DNA of 7,537 nucleotides from Desulfobacterales bacterium C00003060 (lineage in GTDB: Bacteria; Desulfobacterota; Desulfobacteria; Desulfobacterales; C00003060). The DNA lies in assembly GCA_001751085.1 (NCBI GenBank), contig MAXP01000172.1, forward strand, positions 1-7,537, given 5' to 3'. This document shows positions 1 to 5,634 of the stretch, piece after piece; the first letter of the stretch is position 1, and the number at the start of each line of letters is the position of its first letter. The position numbers and the translations under genes are program-made. The notes beneath the pieces are model-generated. The model ran no database searches. It worked only from the letters and a program-made list of their open reading frames with translations, and was not told the DNA's origin.

Positions 1-335
1 CCTAAAACACCGGTGATTGCATCAGGCGCTGCCTTCTTGACTAATCCGGCGATATTCAGATCATCGTTCAAGGTGGGTGTGGCAGTATTCCAAAACACAA
101 AGTCCGGCTGGGCCTTTGCTATGAACGCCTCCAAAGAGAGCAGATCAAGTGCGACAGCGGGACAGTCTAATATCCTTAACCTGTGGCAGTCTTTTTCCAA
201 GAGCGCTGCAGTGGTTGCCAGAGATACCGGGGGCCACTGAGTCGCCCATGCACCAGCCTCCTGGGTACAGCGGCCCTCCCTGGTGAAGCCCTTTCCATGG
301 GGCCCTGGAGGATTAAAGAGAAAGACCTTTGCCAA
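1..335 (-). CDS. B12-binding-domain radical SAM protein, N-terminal part (runs off the window at base 1)
   Basis: Seen: a frame beginning at TTG (335-333), directly after an in-frame TAG (338-336), stays open to base 1 and gives 111 residues. It starts MAKVFLFNPPGP, then has FTREGRCTQE (18-27), WPPVSLATTAALLE (34-47), RILDCPA (54-60), and PDFVFWNTATPTLNDD (77-92) followed by GLVKKAAPDAITGVL. Known: the pattern 'K(V/I)xLxNPP...WPPxxLAxxAAxLE...DxxA...PDxVxxxTxTPT...VKxxxPxAxxxxxG' is the N-terminal Rossmann-like cobalamin-binding region of B12-dependent radical SAM enzymes. Those enzymes catalyse methylations, ring contractions and similar steps. The CxxxCxxC iron-sulfur motif that would prove the radical SAM half lies beyond the window edge. 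No classical DxHxxG cobalamin-ligand motif is present, as in many members of this class. An AAGGA sequence 6 bases upstream supports the TTG start. The substrate cannot be inferred. The gene follows dnaB by 55 bases without a clear terminator, so read-through from the ribosomal operon is possible. Confidence 0.85.
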   Translation of the reverse strand, partial: MAKVFLFNPPGPHGKGFTREGRCTQEAGAWATQWPPVSLATTAALLEKDCHRLRILDCPAVALDLLSLEAFIAKAQPDFVFWNTATPTLNDDLNIAGLVKKAAPDAITGVL

Positions 336-341
336 CTATAG

Positions 342-346
342 TCCTT
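342..346 (-). promoter_or_regulatory. Ribosome binding site deciding a TTG start (radical SAM gene)
   Basis: The minus strand reads AAGGA, then 6 bases, then TTG at 335. Because an in-frame stop lies immediately before that TTG, no earlier start is possible. The conserved N-terminal residues (KVFLFNPP) follow at once, so a later start would remove part of the domain. Confidence 0.7.
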
Positions 347-390
347 AAGAAAAAGGTTTTGGGGCTCAACATAGCCGCTTACTTTAGGTC

Positions 391-1761
391 TTAAGAGGTG
401 TGCGCAGCCAAACCTTCTCCCTCTGATGCCAGGTTTTCAAACCGGGTGCAGTGTTCCAAGAAGGCAAGCTTTACTGTGCCAATAGGACCGTTGCGCTGCT
501 TGGCCACAACGATTTCCGCAATACCCCTGTTGGGATTGTTTTCCTCCTTGTTGTATACCTCGTCGCGATAGATGAAGATAATGACATCTGCGTCCTGTTC
601 GATTGCGCCGGACTCACGCAGATCAGAGAGCACAGGCCGCCTGTTGCTTCGATCTTCCACCTTGCGGTTGAGTTGCGAAAGGGCCACCACCGGAAGCCCT
701 AACTCTTTGGCCAATGCCTTGAGCGATCTAGAGATCTCGGATATCTCCAGATCCCGGCGTTCTGCCGAGGCGCGGCCTTTCATAAGCTGTAGATAGTCTA
801 CGATGACGAGCCCGAGGCCTTTTTCCATTTTCATTCGGCGAGCCTTGGCGCGTACCTCAAGGGCTGATATAGCCGGTGAGTCGTCGATGTAGATAGGAAG
901 GTCATAGAGGGTGCCTGCTGCGCGGTTAATGCGAGCCAGGTCAGCCTCACTCAGGAATCCGCCTCTCATTCGAGTTGAGTCAATTCTGGCTTCTGCGGAA
1001 AGCATACGCAAAGAGAGCTGTTCCTTGGACATCTCCAGAGAAAAAACGCCTATAGACATTCCGGTTTCGATACTGGCATTTTGCGCGATATTCAGGGCAA
1101 GGGCGGTTTTTCCCATGCTGGGCCGGCCTGCAATCACAATAAAGTCTCCAGGCTGCAACCCGGAGGTTTTCTGGTCAAGTTCTCGATAGCCCGTAGGGAC
1201 ACCGGTTACAAGGACCTTGTTCTCATATGCCTCTTCTACAGCTTTGTATGTGTCAGTGAGTATATCGGCGAGAGAATAAAAGGCCGGCCTCACCTTGTCT
1301 TCGGAGATCTCAAAGATGGATCGTTCGGCAAAGTCAAGTAGCTCTTCCACCTCCCCCTGGTCTTCGAAACACCGGCTGGTGATAGATGTTGCGCGTTCTA
1401 TAAGACGTCTCAAGGTGGCTTTTTCGTGGACAATCCTCGCATAATGGGCTGCATTTGTCGCCATGGGGATTGTGTCGACAAGTTCAGCCAGATAGGATGC
1501 GCCTCCAATCGATTCGATCTGGTCATGTTCTTTGAGGATATTTGTTAACGTAATCAGATCAATGGGTTCATTGCGCTCGAAAAGATCCAGGATAGCCGTA
1601 AAAATTTTCCGGTGGGCCTCGCGGTAGAAGTGTTTTTCAGAAAGGATTTCCAGGACTTCGGGCAGTGTGTTGTTCTGAATCAGTATGGCGCTGAGGATTG
1701 ATTGTTCGGCCTCGATGTTTTGAGGCGGAACCCTTTGCAGCCATGGATCCTTGTCACTCAT
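391..1761 (-). CDS. dnaB: Replicative DNA helicase DnaB
   Basis: This is the hexameric, ATP-driven helicase that unwinds DNA at the replication fork and recruits primase. Seen in the 456-residue product: the N-terminal helical domain begins VPPQNIEAEQSILSAIL (11-27), typical of DnaB. A linker follows, then the RecA-like motor. Walker A is GRPSMGKTA (212-220), SLEM (241-244) holds the catalytic glutamate, and the Walker B strand is VIVDYLQLM (329-337). Motif H4 runs through LSQLNRKVEDR and SDLRESGAIEQDAD (371-402), and KQRNGP (421-426) carries the arginine finger. Length is normal for the family, and no intein interrupts the P-loop, a common insertion site in dnaB. The ATG overlaps the rplI stop as ATGA, with AGGA 6-8 bases upstream, so translation is probably coupled. 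It is the last gene of the rpsF operon core. Identification is essentially certain. Confidence 0.98.
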   Translation of the reverse strand: MSDKDPWLQRVPPQNIEAEQSILSAILIQNNTLPEVLEILSEKHFYREAHRKIFTAILDLFERNEPIDLITLTNILKEHDQIESIGGASYLAELVDTIPMATNAAHYARIVHEKATLRRLIERATSITSRCFEDQGEVEELLDFAERSIFEISEDKVRPAFYSLADILTDTYKAVEEAYENKVLVTGVPTGYRELDQKTSGLQPGDFIVIAGRPSMGKTALALNIAQNASIETGMSIGVFSLEMSKEQLSLRMLSAEARIDSTRMRGGFLSEADLARINRAAGTLYDLPIYIDDSPAISALEVRAKARRMKMEKGLGLVIVDYLQLMKGRASAERRDLEISEISRSLKALAKELGLPVVALSQLNRKVEDRSNRRPVLSDLRESGAIEQDADVIIFIYRDEVYNKEENNPNRGIAEIVVAKQRNGPIGTVKLAFLEHCTRFENLASEGEGLAAHTS

Positions 1762-2213
1762 GGGGTTTCCTGTTCGGCAACCACATTGACCGTAATTTCC
1801 GGCGTGATCTCAGAATGCAGACGAATAGGAACAATATAAGAACCCAGGGCCTTAATGGGTTCAGAGAGCATGACCATTTTCTTGTCTATATCAAACCCCT
1901 GCGTTTTCAATTGCTCGGCAACATCTCGGGTTGAAACCGAACCATAGAGCCTGTCTCCCTCAGATACCTTGCCTGCAATAGTACAGACAGCCCCACGGAT
2001 TTCTTCACCCAGTTTTTCAGCCCTGGTTTGTTCTTTGACCAATTGCTGTTGGACCTGGGCCCGTTGCTGATCCAAGATCCTGGCTGTTTTGGGTGTGGCC
2101 ACTATGGCCATCTTTTTGGGAATCAGGTAGTTTCTGGCATAGCCTTTGGCCACATTGACCTCATCCCCAACGGTTCCGAGCGATTCGATAGTCTCTTTCA
2201 ATATGATTTTCAT
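1758..2213 (-). CDS. rplI: 50S ribosomal protein L9
   Basis: L9 binds 23S rRNA near the base of the L1 stalk and reaches across the ribosome surface; it affects frame maintenance and subunit assembly fidelity. The product has 151 residues, the usual length. It shows the N-terminal RNA-binding domain MKIILKETIESLGTVGDEV with the signature VAKGYARNYLIPKK (21-34). A long charged helix follows (about 41-75), then the C-terminal domain with DRLYGSVSTRDVAEQL (77-92). An ATG exists 63 bases farther upstream, but it adds 21 unrelated residues that overlap DUF2232. I place the start at 2213 because the family begins at MKIIL and an AAAGGTGG Shine-Dalgarno sequence lies about 9 bases before it. The start is 1 base after the DUF2232 stop, and the stop overlaps the dnaB ATG. 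Confidence 0.97.
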   Translation of the reverse strand: MKIILKETIESLGTVGDEVNVAKGYARNYLIPKKMAIVATPKTARILDQQRAQVQQQLVKEQTRAEKLGEEIRGAVCTIAGKVSEGDRLYGSVSTRDVAEQLKTQGFDIDKKMVMLSEPIKALGSYIVPIRLHSEITPEITVNVVAEQETP

Positions 2214-2214
2214 G

Positions 2215-3168
2215 TTAGGATTCCACCTTTCTTGTACGTCTGAAATCGAACCACATGTCAAAGAAGCCCACTGCAATCACCACCAGAAGCACAAGCTGTT
2301 GCATGGCGATCAGGCCATAGAGAATGCCTCGCAGGACTCTGGAAAATTGTTTTTTCTCAAAATAGAAGGACACAATGGCAATCCCCTGAAAAAAGTATAT
2401 CATGCTCATAACTATCAGGCCATTAATACTGAGCGTCTTGAGGCCTGTATGACCAAATAAGAGCAAGACCCCTGATGCAATGGCAACCCAGATCAGATAC
2501 TCCGGCGCTTTCCACTGGTTTAATTTGCCAAAATCAGGACAGAAAAGGTGTTTTCTTTGTAATAGAAAGCGGGCTATAAGGAGGTTGCTCCAGACTACAA
2601 AGAGTGTTGTGACAATAAGGATGGCAGGCAGGATGCGAACCGTAAGGTACAGGATTTCCTCCAGTGACCGGGCAAACATGTCGATATCTTCCCCTGGTGC
2701 GTTCGTCTCCCTGTACATGGAGAGAGCCAGGTTCAGACTTTTTTCCAGATAATCGGATACCACTGCCCACGGGCTGGTTGTGGAAAGCACACTGTACATT
2801 GCCAACATCACAGCGCCCGTTGTTAAGACCGCACAAGTGGTAAACCCAACCGTTTTCTCGACAGACAGCTTCATCTCAAATATCTCTGGGAGGATCAAAC
2901 CCACGAGCCCCAGCTCGAAGAGGAACGCGGCTGTGCCTATGGAATTCCAGCCGACTAAAGATGCCACGATCACTGTAACTGCGATCAGGATCAACAGACC
3001 CAAGGATCGCCCCAGTTTAAGCCGGTAATAAAGGATCGGCACTGGAAAAAAAAGACCCACAAAGGGCCCCAGCACTCCGAGGCATAAGACTGCCACGGAA
3101 ATAAGGGTCGTGATGGCTATCGCCACTATGACGTCTTTATGTATTTTTCCATAGACGCTATGGGTCAA
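2215..3168 (-). CDS. DUF2232 (YybS-like) integral membrane protein
   Basis: Seen: with the TTG start at 3168 the product has 317 residues, mostly hydrophobic, with about eight membrane-spanning stretches (for example KDVIVAIAITTLISVAVLCL near the N-terminus, then GLLILIAVTVIVASLVG). Family hallmarks are FFQGIAIVSFYF toward the C-terminus and the final GFFDMWFDFRR. Known: proteins of this family (YybS in Bacillus, about 310 residues) are encoded next to rplI and dnaB-type genes in many Firmicutes and deltaproteobacteria; the biochemical role is not settled. The frame is open farther upstream and even overlaps rpsR. The residues before 3168, however, are not membrane-like, and the only good Shine-Dalgarno sequence (AAGGAG) lies 8 bases before this TTG. 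A GTG at 3177 overlaps that Shine-Dalgarno and is less likely. The gene ends 1 base before rplI. Confidence 0.88.
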   Translation of the reverse strand: MTHSVYGKIHKDVIVAIAITTLISVAVLCLGVLGPFVGLFFPVPILYYRLKLGRSLGLLILIAVTVIVASLVGWNSIGTAAFLFELGLVGLILPEIFEMKLSVEKTVGFTTCAVLTTGAVMLAMYSVLSTTSPWAVVSDYLEKSLNLALSMYRETNAPGEDIDMFARSLEEILYLTVRILPAILIVTTLFVVWSNLLIARFLLQRKHLFCPDFGKLNQWKAPEYLIWVAIASGVLLLFGHTGLKTLSINGLIVMSMIYFFQGIAIVSFYFEKKQFSRVLRGILYGLIAMQQLVLLVVIAVGFFDMWFDFRRTRKVES

Positions 3169-3176
3169 AAGTGCCA

Positions 3177-3182
3177 CTCCTT
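3177..3182 (-). promoter_or_regulatory. Ribosome binding site deciding the TTG start of the DUF2232 gene
   Basis: AAGGAG on the minus strand is followed by 8 bases and TTG at 3168. No ATG lies in frame between the rpsR stop and the first membrane segment. This start also gives the length expected for the family. Confidence 0.65.
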
Positions 3183-3204
3183 GAACCGCAAAAGCGAGTG
3201 CATT

Positions 3205-3256
3205 CCCCGCAGCTTGCCCTCGAGGATGTAGACCCCACTGGCCTGATGCTGCGGGG
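3205..3256 (-). repeat. Intercistronic 9-bp inverted repeat between rpsR and the DUF2232 gene
   Basis: On the minus strand CCCCGCAGC (3256-3248) is perfectly complementary to GCTGCGGGG (3213-3205), with a 34-base loop between. The element lies inside the only sizeable gap of the operon (3169-3290). The 5' arm can alternatively pair with a closer GGGG as ACCCC...GGGGT (3257-3253 with 3237-3233), so two mutually exclusive folds are possible. No uridine run follows either fold, so it does not look like an intrinsic terminator. It could be an RNA-processing, stability or translational-control element; this is inference. Confidence 0.5.
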
Positions 3257-3290
3257 TTTGTGAGCGAATCTGAAGATGCCGGCTTCCTTA

Positions 3291-3554
3291 CTAATAGTGG
3301 CTCAAGGTCGCTGCATAAGGCATCAGGGCAATGGTCCGGGCACGTTTGATGGCAGCGGTCAACTTTCGTTGGTGCTTGGCGCAATTGCCGGACACGCGTC
3401 CCGGGATGATCTTGCCGCGTTCTGTTGTAAAAAACCTAAGCGTTTGCGGATCCTTATAATCGATAGCAATGCTCGAGTCTGCACAAAACCGGCAGACTTT
3501 TTTCCTGCGAAACAATCGCTTGCGTTTATTCGGCGCCATTCTGTTTTGGGCCAT
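3291..3554 (-). CDS. rpsR: 30S ribosomal protein S18 (zinc-binding C+ form)
   Basis: S18 sits with S6 on the platform of the 30S subunit. The 87-residue product has the basic N-terminus [10 protein letters not shown] (10-19), then [22 protein letters not shown] (32-53) and [20 protein letters not shown] (61-80), which are the diagnostic S18 core. Cys21, Cys24, Cys58 and His61 (CRFC and CAKH) could form a four-ligand zinc site. Bacterial S18 occurs in C+ and C- versions, and this is the C+ kind. The start at 3554 is chosen because AGGAGG lies 9 bases upstream; a second in-frame ATG at 3539 has no such site. The gene overlaps the 3' end of rpsF by 29 bases in another frame, suggesting coupled translation of the two partner proteins. 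Confidence 0.97.
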   Translation of the reverse strand: MAQNRMAPNKRKRLFRRKKVCRFCADSSIAIDYKDPQTLRFFTTERGKIIPGRVSGNCAKHQRKLTAAIKRARTIALMPYAATLSHY

Positions 3555-4053
3555 TTTCTGGTTCCTCCTGATCGCTGGTTTCTGGTGTGTTTTCTGATGC
3601 CTCGGTGTCGTTTACCAGAGTTTCTCCAGCCTTGGTTGATTCTGAGTCCCCTTTTTCGTCATCTGCCCCTTGTTCGGTAGGTTCGGAGCTTGATTTCTCC
3701 TCTTTGGCTGCCTGTGTCTCCGCCTTGGCTGTCTCTATCTCCGCCTTGGCTGCTTCAGCATCAACGGCCTTGTCTGTGAGTACTGTTAGATACTTAAGGA
3801 TTCGATCATCCAAGCGCATGTTGCGCTCGATTTCTTTGACCAAAGGTCCGTCGCCACAAAACTCCATGAGTACATAATACCCGCGGGTTTGTTTCTTAAT
3901 CTCATAGGCAAGCTTCCTATTGCCCCACTCGTCAAGTTTGACAAGCATGCCGTGGTCAGCGGACATGAGTCCTGTCAATTTATCGAACAGTGGTTGGCGT
4001 TGTTCCTCGGACAGTTCGGGATGCAGGATATAGAGGGTTTCATACCTTCTCAT
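3526..4053 (-). CDS. rpsF: 30S ribosomal protein S6 with a long acidic C-terminal tail
   Basis: S6 forms a heterodimer with S18 and binds the central domain of 16S rRNA. Residues 1-95 are a complete S6 fold: [43 protein letters not shown] (41-65, quoted in part as core), and the typical ending [12 protein letters not shown] (81-92). The product is 175 residues, about 40 longer than Escherichia coli S6. Residues 96-175 form a low-complexity tail rich in Glu, Ala, Ser, Thr and Lys, including [14 protein letters not shown] (103-116) and the end GPKQNGAE. S6 tails vary greatly between lineages, and extended tails occur in deltaproteobacteria. The start has AAGGAGG 4 bases upstream. The gene is the first of the ribosomal operon, behind its own promoter and a foldable leader. 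Confidence 0.97.
   Translation of the reverse strand: MRRYETLYILHPELSEEQRQPLFDKLTGLMSADHGMLVKLDEWGNRKLAYEIKKQTRGYYVLMEFCGDGPLVKEIERNMRLDDRILKYLTVLTDKAVDAEAAKAEIETAKAETQAAKEEKSSSEPTEQGADDEKGDSESTKAGETLVNDTEASENTPETSDQEEPENGPKQNGAE
3717..3752 (-). repeat. Two 15-bp direct repeats, 21-bp period, inside the rpsF tail
   Basis: The plus strand reads TCTCCGCCTTGGCTG at 3717-3731 and again at 3738-3752, exactly 21 bases apart. In the protein this is a heptad duplication (KAEIETA then KAETQAA). It suggests the acidic S6 tail grows by in-frame tandem duplication. Confidence 0.75.
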
Positions 4054-4058
4054 AGCGC

Positions 4059-4112
4059 CTCCTTGTGGATGTTTGTAGCCCCATTCCTTAGGAGCAAGGA
4101 TGCCACAAAAAA
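4059..4112 (-). promoter_or_regulatory. rpsF mRNA leader with a fold that pairs the Shine-Dalgarno; candidate autoregulatory element
   Basis: Seen on the minus strand: TTTTTTGTGG (4112-4103) can pair with CCACAAGGAG (4068-4059), 10 bp including three G-U wobbles, six of the Watson-Crick pairs being contiguous. The 3' arm contains most of the rpsF Shine-Dalgarno AAGGAGG (4064-4058). Inside it sits a second hairpin, CATCCTT (4102-4096) with AAGGaATG (4089-4082, one bulged A) closing the loop GCTCCT. A 13-base single-stranded linker, GGGCTACAAACAT (4081-4069), follows. The predicted transcript start falls near 4110, so the leader would be essentially this structure. Known: S6:S18 complexes autoregulate through a structured rpsF leader in many bacteria. 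The CCG bulge typical of that published motif is not evident, so assignment to it is inference. Confidence 0.5.
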
Positions 4113-4116
4113 TCTT

Positions 4117-4147
4117 ATTATTACCGCTTTATTATTGTTCGTGTCAA
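4117..4147 (-). promoter_or_regulatory. Sigma70-type promoter of the rpsF operon
   Basis: The minus strand has a perfect -35 TTGACA (4147-4142) and an AT-rich -10 region TAATAAT (4123-4117). Read as AATAAT it matches TATAAT at five of six positions with a 19-base spacer; read as TAATAA the spacer is 18. Predicted initiation is near 4110, leaving a leader of about 57 bases before the rpsF ATG. Confidence 0.65.
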
Positions 4148-4185
4148 GGATATTTTCAATGCCCTGTTGCACCGGGAAGGGGCGG

Positions 4186-5634
4186 CTACTTGCGCCAAAA
4201 CTCTGGTACAAACAGGACGAGGACTGTGTAGATTTCCAGTCGTCCCAACAGCATGCACAGGACGAGTAGCCATTTGCCCATGACCGGGATATCGGCATAG
4301 TTGCCTGTGGGCCCTACCAGTCCCAGACCGGGTCCGATATTGCCAATGGTGGCTGCAACGGCGGCAAATGAGGTGATCACATCAACACCCATAGCGGCCA
4401 GGAGGAAGGAGCACAGTACAAAGAGACCCAGATAAAGCATGAAGTATCCCCATATGCTGTGAAGAATTTCATCCGATATGGGGCGGCCTCCCAGTTTGAC
4501 TTGTGTTACGGCGCGGGGGTGGATCAGGGAAAAGAGCTGTTTATATGAGTGTTTCCAGAGAAGCATAATTCGCATACACTTCATCCCGCCGCCCGTGGAA
4601 CCGGCCGACGCGCCGAGAAACATGCAGAAAAGCAGAATGTTTTGGGACAGTGAAGGCCACATTTCATAATCGGCCGTGGAGTATCCGGTAGTCGTAATGA
4701 TGGAGATGACCTGGAAGGCCCCAAAACGTATGGCGTCGGAACAAGTATGGTACACGGTTTGATAAACGTTGAAGCTGACCACAAGTACAAAAACGATAAC
4801 CGTTCCAATGAAGAAACGGAATTCGGAATTGCGCCAGAATGCCCCGAGATCTCCCTTCAGGAATTGATAATGAAGGGAGAAATTGATTCCGGCAAACAGC
4901 ATAAAGAAAATACACACAGTATCGATGTATGGACTGTGATATGCCCCAATAGAGGCGTTTAGTGTGGAGAATCCTCCAGTGGCCATGGTGCCGAAGGTGT
5001 GGCAGAGGGCGTCAAATAGGTCCATACCACCAAGCATGAGCAATACTGTCTCGGCTGCGGAGAAAAGCACATAGACCTTCCACAGCACCATAGCCGTGTC
5101 TCTTATTCGGGGTTTCAGTTTGTCTGGCACTGGCCCCGGGACTTCCGCCTTGTACAACTGCATCCCTCCGACCCCAAGGAGAGGAAGGATGGCTAAGGAG
5201 AGAACAATGATCCCCATTCCACCTATCCAGTGGGTGAAGCTTCTCCAGAAGAGAAATCCTCGTGGGACCATCTCTATGTTGGTCAAGACCGAAGCCCCTG
5301 TGGTGGTAAAACCTGAAATAGATTCAAAAAAGGCATCAGCAAAGCTATTGAAGACGCCCCCCCAATAATATGGCAGGGCTCCAAAAAAACCAGCGGCTGT
5401 CCACCCAATGGCTACCACACCCATCCCCTCCCGGTGGCCCATGATGTCGCCCTTCGCCCTACTGAAGACAAAATAGAGCGCAAGGCCGCTTCCAAGGGTG
5501 ACGACCATGGACTTCAAGAGGGGGATTACGCTTTCGTCCTGGTAGTAAAGGCCGAAAAGAAGCGGAAGTACCATGGTCAGGCCGAGAAAAAATGTCAGAA
5601 TTCCGACCAGATGGAGTGTGTATTGCAGGCGCAT
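4186..5634 (-). CDS. trkH: Trk potassium uptake system, channel subunit TrkH
   Basis: This is the inner-membrane pore of a Trk-type potassium transporter, gated by TrkA. The 482-residue product matches the usual length and begins with membrane segments (MRLQYTLHLVGILTFFLGLT). It carries the four pore-loop repeats of the superfamily: SGFTTTGAS (107-115), TMATGGFST (216-224), TTTGYST (314-320) and TIGNIGPGLG (429-438). All four keep the selectivity-filter glycine, which fits potassium selectivity. The intramembrane gating loop GASAGSTGGGMKCMR (341-355) is also present, as in other TrkH proteins. The ATG follows the trkA stop with no spacer (TAAATG), and GGAG lies 9 bases upstream within trkA, so the two subunits are probably translationally coupled. 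No convincing terminator follows; the rpsF promoter starts within 40 bases of the stop. Confidence 0.97.
   Translation of the reverse strand: MRLQYTLHLVGILTFFLGLTMVLPLLFGLYYQDESVIPLLKSMVVTLGSGLALYFVFSRAKGDIMGHREGMGVVAIGWTAAGFFGALPYYWGGVFNSFADAFFESISGFTTTGASVLTNIEMVPRGFLFWRSFTHWIGGMGIIVLSLAILPLLGVGGMQLYKAEVPGPVPDKLKPRIRDTAMVLWKVYVLFSAAETVLLMLGGMDLFDALCHTFGTMATGGFSTLNASIGAYHSPYIDTVCIFFMLFAGINFSLHYQFLKGDLGAFWRNSEFRFFIGTVIVFVLVVSFNVYQTVYHTCSDAIRFGAFQVISIITTTGYSTADYEMWPSLSQNILLFCMFLGASAGSTGGGMKCMRIMLLWKHSYKQLFSLIHPRAVTQVKLGGRPISDEILHSIWGYFMLYLGLFVLCSFLLAAMGVDVITSFAAVAATIGNIGPGLGLVGPTGNYADIPVMGKWLLVLCMLLGRLEIYTVLVLFVPEFWRK

Noticed and set aside
13..240. A 75-residue plus-strand frame at the left edge
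   Set aside because: It lies antisense to the radical SAM N-terminus, whose conserved motifs clearly put the coding strand on minus.
336..390. Possible terminator between dnaB and the radical SAM gene
   Set aside because: Only a 4-bp GGCT/AGCC stem precedes a short T-rich stretch, too weak to call an intrinsic terminator.
2534..2836. A 100-residue minus-strand frame inside the DUF2232 gene
   Set aside because: It is an alternative frame of a gene with clear membrane segments and family motifs; there is no independent support.
3276..3680. A 134-residue plus-strand frame over rpsR and the rpsF tail
   Set aside because: It is antisense to rpsR and rpsF, and the product has no family resemblance.
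4148..4185. Possible terminator after trkH
   Set aside because: A GCCC...GGGC pairing is short and no uridine run follows, so termination is not supported.
4050..4298. An 82-residue minus-strand frame spanning the trkH end and the rpsF promoter
   Set aside because: It overlaps the trkH C-terminus in another frame and covers the promoter and leader; its composition is not protein-like.
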